A stretch of DNA of 64,000 nt. It comes from Dipteronia dyeriana (lineage: Eukaryota; Streptophyta; Magnoliopsida; Sapindales; Sapindaceae). The stretch is from contig CM065295.1 in assembly GCA_032871835.1 (NCBI GenBank), forward strand, positions 63,299,687 to 63,363,686, written 5' to 3'. Positions 23,501 to 35,007 of the stretch are shown here, piece after piece (the first letter of the stretch is position 1; each line of letters begins with the position of its first letter). A model generated the notes under the pieces. That model ran no database searches. It was not told the origin of the DNA and saw nothing but the letters and a program-made list of their open reading frames with translations. A program made the position numbers and the translations under genes.

Positions 23501-24549
23501 TTGTATGGTTTAAAACAAGCTCCCAGACAGTGGTACACGAAGTTCGACGGGTTCATGCAAAGGAATGGCTATTTGAGATGCAATGTTGACCACTGTTACT
23601 ACTTCAAGAAGGTTAAGTCTAGTTTTATAATATCTACTTTATGTTGATGACATGTTAGTAGCTGGTGCAGATTTAGAAGAGATAAATAGTTTGAAGAAGC
23701 AACTTTCGAGTGAATTCGAGATGAAGGATTTGGGTCCAACAAAACAAATTCTTGGAATGAGGATTAGTAGAGACAAACAGGAAGGTACATTGAAGCTTTC
23801 ACAAGCAGAGTACATTCGGAAGGTGTTACATAGATTCAGCATGGGAGATGCTAAACCAGTAAGAACACCTTTGGCTAGTCACTTCAAGTTGTCTAAGGAT
23901 CAGAGTCCGAAGACAGAAGAGGAGAAGGATTTCATGGCTAGAGTACCTTACGCTTCAACCATTGGAAGTTTAATATATGCCATGACTTGCACAAGACCAG
24001 ACATTTCCCAAGCAGTGGGAGTTGAGAGCCGATACATATCCAATCTGGGCAAGCCTCACTAGAAGGCCATAAAATGGATCCTAAGATACCGGCGGGGTAT
24101 GACGGAAAAAATGTCTAACCTTCAGAAAAGATGAAATCAAGTTAGAAGGTTATGTGGATTCAGATTTTTCCAGAGAAGTAGATCATAGAAGAAGTACCAC
24201 CAGATATGTGTTTACAATGGCGAGTACTGTAGTTAGTTGGGTGTCCTAATTGCAAAAGATAGAGACAATCTCTACAACAGAAGCAGAGTATGTGGCTGTG
24301 ACAGAAACAAGCAAAGAGCTGATATGGTTACAAGGATTGTTAGCCGAGTTGGGATTCAATCAGGAGATGAATGTGTTGCATGGTGACAGTCAAAGTGCAA
24401 TACACTTGGCCAAGAATTCGGCATTTCATTCTAGGACCAAGCATATAGACATGCGCTACCACTTCATTCGATCGTTAATCGAAGAAGGAGTGTTGGAGTT
24501 AGTAAAGATTGCAGGAACTAAGAATCCGGATTGTGCTCAACTTCAGTAG
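20590..24549 (+). pseudogene. Copia B gag-pol remnant
   Basis: Order: gag (IEKFNGLNFSFWKIQMEDYL), a zinc knuckle near 21420 with its first Cys changed (FWNCGKKCH...), protease WVLDSGAS at about 21560, GAG-pre-integrase LNLWHQRFRHM and CKSCILGKHK, integrase with LVHTDVWGP, LHSDNGGEYE and PKQNGIVERMNRT (all three catalytic acids present), RT from KWELAMKDEMESL through LYGLKQAPRQWY to YVDDMLVAG at about 23648, and RNase H with STTEAEYVAV, HGDSQSAIHLAKN and RTKHIDMRYHFIR. Many in-frame stops and several frameshifts (one just before YVDD, one in integrase near 22340) make it non-functional. Confidence 0.9.
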
Positions 24550-24656
24550 GTCTTCAAGAGTAAATACATTAGGAATGAGCGCACCGTTATTTATCCACTA
24601 AGTCATCAAGAAATGATGGATAACGTCTATTGAGTTTCAGTCTTCAAGTGGGAGAT

Positions 24657-25291
24657 TGTTGGGATATGTGAAGCCAGAAACAAGTGGAAAAACGAGTTCC
24701 AGCAAGTGGCACGGCCGCGGCCGCACCGGAGGCAAAAGCTCGGACTGCGGCACACACAACAGAGAAGTCCATGTGTGACATGCTGTTCGTACCACGGCGC
24801 AGGCAACATGCACACACTGAGGTCTGTGGAGGAGTATTCCATAGACGAATCATGCGTTGTGGACCGTAGCACAGACATATGCCCACACAGCAGTCCAGAC
24901 TGCGGTAGAGACTGATTTCGAGAGGAAAGAGGAAATCCAGTGCAAATAAGTAATTGGAAAAGGAAATAAATTCAAATTGGGATTTGGCTAACCCTAGTAC
25001 TTCCATATAAATACCACCATTATTTGTACTCAAAAAAGTTAGAAGAAAAAGAGCAGAAAAATAGTGCGTAGTGTGTGAGAAAAATTGTTAGAGAGAGAGA
25101 GCACTTGTAGAGAGAGACTGAAAGAGAGACAGAGAGATTGTAATCAACTCTGAGATATAGTGGATTAAGTGCGGTGCGCTCCATGGACGTAGGCAAATTG
25201 CTGAACCACGTAAAATCTTTTGTGTCTGCTTTTCTTATTGCTTTCTATTTTGTGTTTGGATTTGTGTGTTTGTAATTTCTTCTCGACAACA
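24657..25291 (+). repeat. 3' LTR of copia element B
   Basis: About 635 bp, directly after the polypurine tract. TATAAATA at 25006-25013. It differs from the 5' LTR by scattered substitutions and small insertions, e.g. an extra AGAGAGAGCACTTGTAG block near 25095-25110. Confidence 0.9.
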
Positions 25292-25530
25292 CTTTAGGTG
25301 CTTTGGCCTACTTTTGTTGAGTTAACAATGCTCGCATCTTCACTTGCAAGTAGAAATTATTTCTTCCATCAAATTTCTCAATCTCATATTTTGCCCAGAG
25401 TTTTTTTTCGTTGATTGATACACATCCCAAAAGATTTGACAATCAATCTAACGAAAGACAAAAAAAATTACAGTCAAAATCAACAACCGCTCGATAATGG
25501 ATCCCAAATAGCTAATTCAAGAACCAAGGG
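25292..25530 (-). pseudogene. Copia A gag, first part, and leader
   Basis: Minus strand reads WAKYEIEKFDGRNNF, LQVKMRALLTQQ and then a stop, the N-terminal gag of element A. Immediately to the left the frame is cut by element B. Between this and the primer-binding site is the untranslated leader. Confidence 0.75.
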
Positions 25531-25542
25531 CTCTGTTACCAG
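25531..25542 (-). promoter_or_regulatory. Primer-binding site of element A
   Basis: Minus strand reads CTGGTAACAGAG, one change from the usual TGGTATCAGAGC, adjacent to the 5' LTR of A. Confidence 0.65.
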
Positions 25543-25544
25543 TT

Positions 25545-25878
25545 TGTTGTGAAAATTGTCAAGACACACAATAATTAAACAAAATAAAAACATAGCGGAA
25601 CAAAAGAAATTTACTTAGTTCAACGTAAAGCCTACGTCCACCGGTAGAGATGAAAAGAAATTCAATATGATCATCGAAGATTATAAAAGAATGTCTCAAA
25701 ATAACTCACAAAACCTAAAACTTTATTACATCTAAAAAACTCTCTGACAGCTAAAAGGAGACTTTTACCTAAAAGATCTTATAACCACATATTTATAATA
25801 CGGTTATAATATGGGTAGAAACAAAATAGTAATATATATCAAATAAAGTTAATGACTAATTCAAGTCACGTATTCACA
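25545..25878 (-). repeat. 5' LTR of copia element A
   Basis: In plus sense TGTTGTGAAAATTGTCAAGA to ...TATTCACA, about 334 bp, the partner of 11211-11539. Its position next to the primer-binding site makes it the 5' LTR. Confidence 0.8.
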
Positions 25879-26923
25879 TAAGGATAATATACTTGGGAAA
25901 TAAAGTCCAACCACATGCATTATTATGTTGATACTCTATATATACCAGTTTAATTCATGTCTAAATTCTTGCTACTGCCTATCAGCCTGCAGCATTTTGT
26001 CTATTGCTACTCTCATCGCATTACTAAGCACTGGCCTCATCAGAGATTCTTGCTTTGTTGTCAGTGATATTATTCCTATACAGATATGTGGACAATCAAC
26101 TCATGCATATCCTGAAAGAAACCCTTTTGTGCAATGTGACTCCCTCAAATAATACTTTAATGTCAAAACCAATTAATTAAGAATATGTAACTGTAATTCT
26201 TACGAATTTGGAAAAAGAAGAGTATATAGAAAATGAGTTAACAACTTTTGGTTGCATATCCATTTGTGGGATTTTATGCATATATGATGAAGTGTAAAGC
26301 TTAGAAGTTGTGTGTAGTCAGCAGAGTAGTGATCTGTAAAGAAAAAGGGGGGCAGCACTTTGTACTTTTAAGCAACTAGAGATATGGAAGAACAAAGTGC
26401 AGCTACATACAGTAGATGTTCCTTTGCTTGCTCAGAGTATCATATAAGTCTGGTCAAGTTTACCTTTTCATAAGCTCCAAATCGATTCGGTCCCTCGTCA
26501 AAATATGTCAATTTCTCATCACTTGAGCATCATTGTTTTCCCTTCACTCATTTAGACGCTGAAAGATTCGTCCTTTATCAACAATAATTGCAATGCAGTG
26601 GAACAACCTTTATTCATAGATTCCTCAAATAATGGTGGCCTCTAGTCCCCTTCACTTCATCAACCACCAACACTCATTGCTAAATTACATCAATCTCATT
26701 AATTTCTCATCAATATTAATTTCACAGAAAGCGCTTTCTACCAAACACTGCTCTTTCGCACCAGCTTTTGAGCCCCGAGGGAGGCTACCTCTTCCCCATT
26801 GAAAAGATTTAAAAACGTTTGTAAAAGGTTTAGGGCCTTGAATATGATGTTTAAGATGTCCTCTTTTTGTACGATTCGTGCATGTTATTATTGAAAATTT
26901 AAAAAGGGAAAAATATGATATGT
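25879..26923. other. No gene or recognised repeat
   Basis: Mixed-composition DNA. One short plus-strand frame (25925-26152) has no domain and no coding context. Nothing else stands out. Confidence 0.5.
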
Positions 26924-28079
26924 AAGACCCCGTTCTTCAACTGTTTTTCAGTTCGTTTTTGTTTTTATTTTTCAAAAATGATTTTGAAAACGCGTTCGTT
27001 AACCGTTTTTCATTTTATTTTCGAAAAAAAAAAATGAAAAACAAAACCAGTGTTAAAGGTGAAAGATTTGAAAAACACAAAATACTTGTTTTTTGTTTTT
27101 CGTTTTTGTTTTGTATTTTGTTTTTCACTTTTTTTATATTAAAAAGAAATCTTAAACAATTAATTGTACTGTTATGCGTTTGATATGACTAGGACAAGAC
27201 GGAACAAGATTTTAAAATTACCAAAGTGCCCCTCTTATATATATATATATTATAATTATTATTATTATATATATTATAATATTATATTTTATGTATATAT
27301 ATATTATAATATTTACGTAATTAGTAAATTAATATATAATATTGTACAATAATAATATGTAATATATATAAATATTAATATATCATATATATATATATAT
27401 AATATTATTATATAAAATATTACATATTATAATATATAATATTTTATAATAATAAATATAATAATATATTATATAATATTATATATATAATATCAAATAT
27501 TATATATTTATATAGGATATAATGTCATATATTATGTATTATTATATATAAAAATATAATATAAAAAATATAATAATATTTCATATATTAAAAATATAAT
27601 CATTTTTTTTATATTAAATATTACTACATATATTATAATTTATTTTATATATTATTATAATATGTATATATATTATACAATTATATTTTTATTATATAAT
27701 AATATATATAAATTATAATTATTTATTTATAATTTAAGAGTTTAGTTTTGATTAATTCATTTTTTTATACGTTTTTTTTAATTAATTTTTTATATGTTAC
27801 TTTTGTTTAATTTAAAAATTATATTGGTTAATTATTTAATCAATTTGTTTATAGTTGTAATAACATTAAACAAAATACTAAATTTGATATTTCAATTTTT
27901 GATAGTTTTCGGTTAACCTACCAGACGCGTTTTTTCCGTTTTCATTTTTAAAATACAGCTTTCAGTATTTGCTACCAGACGCGTTTATAGAATTCGAAAA
28001 TGAAACCAAAAATACTGTTTTCATTTTCATTTTTATTTTCGAAAAACAGCAACCGAAAAACGCTTACAGGACGGGCTCT
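26924..28079. mobile_element. TIR element G1, AT-rich, non-coding
   Basis: Left end GACCCCGTTCTTCAACTGTT and right end (reverse complement) AGAGCCCGTCCTGTAAGCGT are related inverted repeats extending inward through GTTTTTCAGTTCG-type sequence; the motif CCAGACGCGTTT occurs twice near the right end. The core (27235-27720) is almost pure A/T. There is no transposase. Superfamily uncertain; long TIRs suggest a MULE-type MITE. Confidence 0.65.
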
Positions 28080-28456
28080 AAGGTTCCGTACTGTAACTGT
28101 TTTTCAGTCCGTTTTTGTTTTCATTTTTCAAAAACAATTTCGAAAACGTGTTTGTTAACCGTTTTTTATTTTATTTTCAAAAAACAAAATCAGTGTTAAA
28201 AGTGAAAGATTTGAAAAACACAAAATACTTGTTTTTTGTTTTTGTTTTTTATTTTCATTTTGTTTTTTTATTTTGTTTTTCACTTTTTTTTATATAAAAA
28301 AAATCATTTTTTTTTAATTATTGATTGTACTGTTATGTGTTTGATATGGCTAGGACAAGACAAGATAAAGTTTTCAAATGACCAAAGTACCCCTCTTATA
28401 TATATATTCCAAAATAATTTATTTCCAACTAGAACTAAAAGCATTCATACAATAAT

Positions 28457-28514
<58 letters not shown>

Positions 28515-28538
28515 TATTATATACAATTAGATATAATG

Positions 28539-28583
<45 letters not shown>

Positions 28584-29180
28584 AATATAAGATAATATAT
28601 TAAGAAAAATATAATAATATTTAATATATAAAATAATCTATATAATGTTATAATATATTATTATAATATAAATTAAAATATATGTAATAATATTTAATAT
28701 ATATTTAATATATTATTATAATATGTATATATATATATATATATTAATCTAATACATACAATTATATTTTTATTATTATATAATAATATATATTGTAATT
28801 ATTTATTTATAATTTAAGAGTTTAGTTTTGATTAATTCATATTTTGATATGTTTTTTTGAATTAATTTTTGATGTGTTACTTTTGTTTAATTTAAAAATT
28901 ACAATACAAAAATTATATTGGTTAATTATGTAATCAATTTGTTTATAGTTATAATAATATTAAACAAAATACCAAAATTGATATTTTAATTTTTGATAGT
29001 TTTCGGCTAACCTACCAAACGCGTTATTTCCGTTTTCATTTTCCCAATACAGTTTTCAGTATATGCTACCAGACGCGTTTTCAGAATTCGAAACTGAAAC
29101 CAAAAACACTGTTTTCATTTTCATTTTCATTTTTATTTTCGAAAAACAGCAACTGAAAACCACTTACAGGATGGGCCCTG
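28080..29180. mobile_element. TIR element G2, abutting copy of G1
   Basis: Starts AAGGTTCCGTACTGTAACTG and ends (reverse complement) CAGGGCCCATCCTGTAAGTG. It matches G1 at both ends and in the core's right side (ATTTAAGAGTTTAGTTTTGA in both). It contains long (AT)n runs at 28466-28508 and 28540-28575. It begins directly where G1 ends, with no spacer. Confidence 0.65.
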
Positions 29181-29503
29181 AAATTTCATTATTTTTTATG
29201 TTCTATTGTTCAAGTGATTAGAAATTTTCGCTATAAACTGTTAAGAATCATGGTCTTATGTGTATGCATGTGTTTGTTTGTGTAGTCGGGGATGGCAAAA
29301 ATTCCCGACCCATCCCAAATTGGTGGGGATACGATGTCAGGTGTTGATCAAACTATTATGCCCCCACTCATCCTGGTTGATTCGATATTTATATAATTAT
29401 TTTTTAAAATATTAAAAATGTAATAGGAAAAAAACTCTATTATTTTTTTTCTCTTTGTATAATTGCATTTTATATTTGGAGGCTTACATAATTCAGATGT
29501 TAT

Positions 29504-30604
29504 TGAAAATTCCCTAATAAGTGTGTGTCTATAAACCTAGAGAGAGATGGGGGGATAAAGAGGTTTTAATTCGATAGATTACCAATTTTGCGAATTAATC
29601 AATATAATCAATTCTACCCCATTCTACTAAGTGTTCAAATAAAAGACAACAAACATAAAACAATAAAAACACACAATATATACGTGGAAACCCTCCAAAT
29701 GGGAAAAACCACGGGCTGTTCAGTGCGCTACACTCGATCCTCAAAATCCACTATTGAGATAAAGTTTACAACCTAAGTTGACCTCCCGTCTAACCCTCCA
29801 GTTACTAACCCTTTCACTCTACCCAACGGGCCTTAATAGTGATTTTGGATCACCAACCTTGTGCATTAATCACATAGCCACAAGCTTAATCAACAATGAA
29901 GAGATAATGGCAACCTAAGTGAATCTGCAAGAATATTCTATATGTAAAAATGCTAGGTCAAGACATTCATGCTTTTCTAGGATTAATAATGACAATTAAA
30001 GAAAATCCTATATATCAATATTCTAATGCCAAGGCGAGAAGAATTAGCTAGAAGGGTAAAACCGTCCTAAATTCTAGCTGTCACAAATCAATACTTCTCA
30101 ACCAACCATCAATACACAAACATATCATAAAAGCAATTAAACATACAAACAAGCATTTAATATGCAATAAGGACTAAAATCCTAGGTATACATGCCTTAG
30201 TAATGAAACTATAAAGTCTAGAGCATGTAGAAGTTACCTAGTCAAGAAAAAGATGATGCTACATGCTTAGATGATCCTAGAATGAGGCTAGATGATCATG
30301 AGATGAAGTTCGTTGAGTAAAAATAAGTGTTTGGGAGTCTCTCTCTCTCTAGAAAAGCTAGGTCACACAAATATGGCTTCTTAGACTCTTGAAAAACAAA
30401 GAGTAGAGAAGAGAACATATATATATATATATATGGTGCCCTACACAAAGTGACGTCGTTTTGGACGAAAGACAACCAAATCTCGTCAGGACCGCTGGCT
30501 GTACCGCGGTATAGGTAAGTGTCCAGACCGCGGCACAGAGAGCGGTGCATCACCTGGACAACACCGTTTTGTATGTCGTTGTGCTTGCAAGTGCACAGAC
30601 CGCG
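29504..30604 (-). repeat. 3' LTR of element D, U3 end deleted
   Basis: Matches 38169 to about 39260 of the 5' LTR, then breaks at CACAGACCGCGG near 30604 where 3'-UTR-type sequence (ATAACTTAAATG) follows. About 440 bp of U3, the terminal ...CTTACA and the adjacent polypurine tract are missing. The outer end and its duplication GTTAT are intact. Confidence 0.8.
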
Positions 30605-31395
30605 GGCATAACTTAAATGAAATACATGCAACATCAACTTCCAAAAGCATGGTATTTAGCAAAGGAAAATAGCACACGAGGTTCCAAGAGAAGTCACACC
30701 AATTTACACAAAAGATTGCCTTAAATGAAATACATGCAACATCAACTTCCAAAAGCATGGTATTTAGCAAAGGAAAATAGCACACGAGGTTCCAAGAGAA
30801 GTCAAACCAATTTACACAAATTTTTCAATGGAACACAAGATATAGTTTAACAAGAGATAAGAGCAACTATCAAGCCTTACAAATTAAACAAGACATGAGC
30901 GACTATTGCACCCTTTTAGATTTTTCGGGTGAAATGCCCATATGATAGTAGCCTTGTTCAACAAGTAAAGAGAGAGAGACTATTGGATTGTGAAATCCTT
31001 GAAATGGATACAATATCCTTATTGATTGAAGTCTCAACAGTCACTCTCACACAAATTTACAATCATTTTTAAGCATTCAATAAATTCATCGTTCATAACA
31101 ATATAAGAATGTCAAGATCAAGTTTTCATAAACATGGAGATAAACTTTGGGCAATCAAATGTAATTCCCAATCAAATTTCATAGTCCAAAAATACATGTT
31201 TGAACACAAATGAGACATGCATTTCAAATAAGGCAAATGCACACTTATTGAATAAAAAATCATATAATAATATATGCATCCAAGATACCCATGCAATTAA
31301 TTAAAGAGCATAAAATTGAACAATTATTTGCTTATTAGAATGCAAGTTCGCTCTCTTTGCTTGAGCTCCCTATATGGGTCAAACACCAAAACTCA
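30605..31395 (-). other. 3' untranslated part of element D
   Basis: Non-coding; 30840-31390 resembles the corresponding part of element C. It contains the 108-bp tandem duplication listed separately. Confidence 0.6.
30612..30819. repeat. 108-bp tandem duplication
   Basis: CTTAAATGAAATACATGCAA starts at 30612 and again at 30720; the copies are nearly identical through CAATTTACACAAA. It lies immediately beside the breakpoint of the shortened 3' LTR. Confidence 0.9.
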
Positions 31396-31513
31396 TCAAT
31401 GCATATGACAAATCCCAATAGACCTACTAAGAGATTTAAACTTAGTTAAATCTAATGGTTTTGTAAACAAGTCTGCTAGTTGATCATTTGTGCCCACATG
31501 TTCAAGTGCAATG

Positions 31514-33117
31514 TGAAATTCCCTATAAAGTATGTGTCTATAACCTAGAGGGGGGGTGAATAGGTTTTAATTCGATAGATTACCAATTTTACGAATTAAT
31601 CAATATTAACAATTCTACCTCAATGTTCAAATAAAAGACAACAAACATAAAACAAAAACAACACGCAATATATACGTGGAAACCCTCCAAATAGGAAAAA
31701 CCACGGGCTGTTTAGAGCGTCACCTTTGATCCATAAAATCCACTATTGAGTAAACGTTTACAACCTAGGTTGACCTCCCGTCCAACCCTCTAATTACTAA
31801 CCCTCTAATTACTAACCCTTTCACTCTACCCAACGGGCCTTAATAGTGATTTTGGATCCTTAGCCTTGTGCACTAACCACTTAGCCAATAGCTAACTCAA
31901 CAATGAAGAGATAATGACAACCTAAGTGAATATGCAAGAATATTCAATATGCAAAAAATGCTAGGTCAAGACATCCATGCTTATCTAGGATTAATAATGA
32001 CAATTAAAACAAATCCTAGATATCAATGTTCTAAATGCAAAGGCAAGAAGAATTAGCTAGAAGGGTAAAATCGTCATAAATGTTAGCTATCACAAATTAA
32101 TGCATCTCAACCAATAATCAATACACAAGCATGTCACAAAAGCAATTAAACATACAAGCAAGCAATTAATATGCAATAAAGACTAAAACCCTAGGTATAC
32201 ATGTCTTAATAATGAAAACATAAAGTTTAGAACATGTGAAGAATAGCTAGTCATGAACAAACAAGAAACCCATGCTTGAAAGATGCTTGATGATTTGGAT
32301 TTTAATGAAGGTTGAGTAAAATTGGCTTCTTGGAGCTTCTCTCTCTAAAGAACATTATCTCTCTCTCAAAAATAGGTTAGGAAGCTCTAAAAACGAACTG
32401 GGAAGAAGATGGTTCATTTATATAAAGCCTAAAGTGAAACTGTTTCATTTCAAAACGCAACCAAAACGCGTCAGGACGACATGACCGCTGGCTGTACCAC
32501 GGTCCAGGTAAGTGTCCAGACCGCGGAACAGAGAGCGGAGTATTGTCTAGGACAATGCCGCTTTGTAGGCCGCTGTGCATGCAATGTGCACATACCGCGG
32601 TCTAGACAGCATGCATCCTCTATGAAACTCCGCTTGGGAGACCGCAACGAAGGTAACAAGCACAGACCTTGGTAGACACAGCGTGCATCCTCTGTGAAAC
32701 TCTGCTTGGGAGACCGCGACGAAGGCAACAAGCACAGACCGTGATAGACACAGTGTGCATCCTCTGCCAAACACCGTTGTGCAGGCCGCGGTGAGGGCAC
32801 TGCACAGAGAGCGGTCTAGACCGCGGTATAGAGGAAAAATTAATCTCTTTAAGGCACAAACATACATTCAACACTCAAATAAAAATAGGACACATAAGGC
32901 ACACAAAATGGCAAATAAGCATGCAAGCAAGATAATTAAAATAAAATACATGAGTGTGAGTGTGTGTACTAAATCTCTTCAATGAAGTTAAACAAGTGAT
33001 TTTACCTTTGATGCTTGAGCTTGGTTATGAAAAATGAAGCCCTAAACTACCCTTACATATTGATCCCAAAATGTGGTTGTTAACGAAATAAGCCAATCAA
33101 AAACCGAGGAACTTACA
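31514..33117 (-). mobile_element. Solo LTR of the SIRE-type family, inside element D
   Basis: 1604 bp, TGAAATTCCC...CTTACA in plus sense, flanked by an exact duplication CAATG (31509-31513 and 33118-33122). Removing it and one CAATG restores the RNase H sequence seen in element C. It is therefore not D's own 3' LTR. A minus-strand TATATAAATG box lies at about 32415-32424, and a GC-rich U3 at 32480-32835 with the palindrome GCGGTCTAGACCGC (32811-32824). Confidence 0.9.
32611..32770. repeat. 72-bp tandem repeat in the solo LTR
   Basis: Units starting (A/G)TGCATCCTCT occur at 32611, 32683 and 32755 (period 72 bp, third unit partial), containing CTTGGGAGACCGC and AACAAGCACAGACC. As 72 is a multiple of three, several minus-strand frames stay open; these are not genes. 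Confidence 0.85.
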
Positions 33118-34659
33118 CAATGCATTTGCTCTCAACTATCTTTCTAATGAAATGATGTCTAATGTCAATAAGCTTGGTTCTTAAATGTTGGACAGGACTC
33201 TTTGAAATATTAATGGCACTCATGTTATCACAGTAAAGGGTTAGAGTACCTTGTTCAAAGCCATAATCCACAAGCATTTGCTTCATCCATAGGAGTTGTG
33301 TGCAAGCACTCCCAATGGCTATATACTCGACTATGGATAATGATATGGAATTTTGCTTCCTGTAAAACCATGACACAAGATTGTTCCCTAGCAAGAAGTA
33401 CTATTCCTATCATCACAATTACCTCCCCAATCTGCATCACTAAAGCCAACTAAACTAGCATTAGTGTCAAAAGAGTAACATATCCCATAGTTGGATGTCC
33501 CATTCACATATCGAATGATTCTCTTCACGGAGGAGAAATTAGATTCCTTGGGATTGGCTTGATACCTACCACACACACCAACACTAAAGGCTATATCGGA
33601 CCTACTAACAGTCAAATATAGCAAGCTCCCTATCATGCCTCGATATAGACTTTGATCCACACTTTTGCCAATAGCATCATTGTTAAGTTTCAATGTGGTA
33701 ATCATAGGTGTGTCACAATGCTTGACATTCTCAAGTCCAAATTGCTTCATTAGGTTCTTGACATATTTAGCTTGGGATATGAAGATCACATCATGCATTT
33801 GCTTGATTTGCAAGCCTAGGAAGTAATTGAGTTCACCAACCATGCTCATTTCAAACTCATGAGTCATGACATCAACAAATTATTTAACTTTCAAGTTGTT
33901 TGTGGAACCAAAAACGATGTAATCAACATAAATTTAAGCTATGAATAGCTCATCTTTAGTACACTTGATGAATAAAGTCTTGTCAACACTTCCTCTACAG
34001 TAGCCATTGTCAACAAGACAAAGAGTGAGAAGCTCATACCAAGCCCTTGGTGTTTGATTCAACCCATATAGAGCCTTTTTGAGGTTTTAAACTTGATTGG
34101 GGTGGTATGGATCCACAAACCCCTTGGGTTGCTCAACAAATACTTTCTCTTACAATAAGCCATTGAGGAAGGCACTATTAACATCTATTTGATGTAGTTT
34201 AAACTTGTACACACAAGATATGGACAAGAGAAGCCTAATGGACTCTAATCGGGCAACGGGAGCAAAAGTCTCCTCAAAGTCAATACCCTTAATTTATGAG
34301 TACTCTTGTGCTACAAGTCTAGCCTTGTTCTGCACAATGTTACCATCCTCATCATATTTATTTCTATAGACCCACTTGATGCCTATAACATTAGCATTCT
34401 TAGGCCTAGGAACTAGAGTCCAAACCTCATTTCTTTCAAATTGATTTAGCTCTTCTTGCATAACAAGAACCCAAAACTTATCACTTAAAGCTTCATCAAC
34501 CTTTTGGGGTTCAATTTTAGAGGTGTAACAAGTATAGCTAATTTGATTTGTTAATTGATGCCTAGTCCTAACACCTTCATTCACATCTCCAATGATGTCA
34601 CTCTTGTTGTGAAGATGTCTAACCCAATGAGCAGGTTCCTTAGAGTCCAAAGTAGAATC

Positions 34660-35007
34660 TCTATCAAGAGATTGAGAGACCTCTTTCTCAGATTTGACTT
34701 TTCATCACTTGAAGTATCATCAATCTTCTTTAAGGGAGAATCATCAACCATACTAATCTCATCATCATGGTTACTAAACTTAGGCCTACAGTCATTTATG
34801 ATCACATTGGATGATTCCATAACACTTCATATTTTCAAACATGCCAAGTTGATCACGGTCATTTAGAATGTAACACTTGCTTCCAAATGAGTGGAAGTAG
34901 CTAACATTTAGCTTCCTTCCCTTCCACAATTTATAAGAGGTTTGCCTAGTACCGGGCCTTAAAAACACTCTGTTTCCTATATAACAAGTTGTATTCACTG
35001 CCTCAGC
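34660..35007 (-). pseudogene. Element D region between integrase and RT
   Basis: Minus-sense frames carry the integrase C-terminal part: YIGNRVFLRPGTRQTSYKLW, GRKLNVSYFHSFGSKCYILN, then an acidic-serine linker (SSDEKSN). It links the integrase and RT blocks of the former single polyprotein, with frame breaks at about 34800 and 35008. Confidence 0.75.

Larger units (their letters stand above)
19964..25291 (+). mobile_element. Copia element B (Tork-like), plus strand, inserted in gag of A
   Basis: Full-length layout: 5' LTR 19964-20572, primer-binding site, gag-pol remnant, polypurine tract AAGTGGGAGAT just before 3' LTR 24657-25291. LTRs start TGTT(A/G)GGATATGTG and end CAACA. Flanks are TTTCA/CTTTC on the left and CTTTA on the right, an imperfect 5-bp duplication. 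The two flanks join into a continuous gag of element A, which proves the insertion. The coding region is full of stops, so the element is defective. Confidence 0.9.
11211..25878 (-). mobile_element. Copia element A (Ty1/copia, minus strand), heavily nested
   Basis: Related LTRs at 11211-11539 and 25545-25878 bracket copia coding pieces in matching minus-strand order: gag near 25292-25460 and 19630-19963, GAG-pre-integrase and integrase at about 13470-14388, reverse transcriptase near 12740-12980, RNase H end at 11540-11772. A primer-binding site lies beside the right LTR. The gag is cut by element B, and the part between gag and integrase (rest of gag, zinc knuckle, protease) is missing, replaced by SIRE-type LTR pieces. 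No clean 5-bp target duplication is seen (AGGAA versus TAAGG). It is the oldest layer of this stack. Confidence 0.8.
31396..34650 (-). pseudogene. Element D reverse transcriptase-RNase H, interrupted by a solo LTR
   Basis: Minus sense: RT begins FWVLVMQEELNQFERNEVWT, IGIKWVYRNKYDEDG, then FAPVARLESIRLLLS, KALYGLNQTPRAWY and a changed catalytic box, YVDY for YVDD, near 33920. RNase H follows: DADWGGNCDDRNS, NNLVSWFYRKQNSISLS, DNMSAINISKSPVQH, IDIRHHFIRKIVESKCI. Here the solo LTR 31514-33117 splits it; the frame resumes at 31513 with ALEHVGTNDQLADLFTKPLD and ends at a stop at 31398-31396. Several stops (e.g. around 34293) and the changed palm residue disable it. Confidence 0.85.

Noticed and set aside
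32377..32874. Cysteine-rich repeated frames in the solo LTR
   Set aside because: Produced by the 72-bp tandem repeat, whose period is a multiple of three.
31514..33117. Reading this LTR as the 3' LTR of element D
   Set aside because: It is flanked by CAATG on both sides and interrupts RNase H; D's own duplication GTTAT is at 29499 and 39712.
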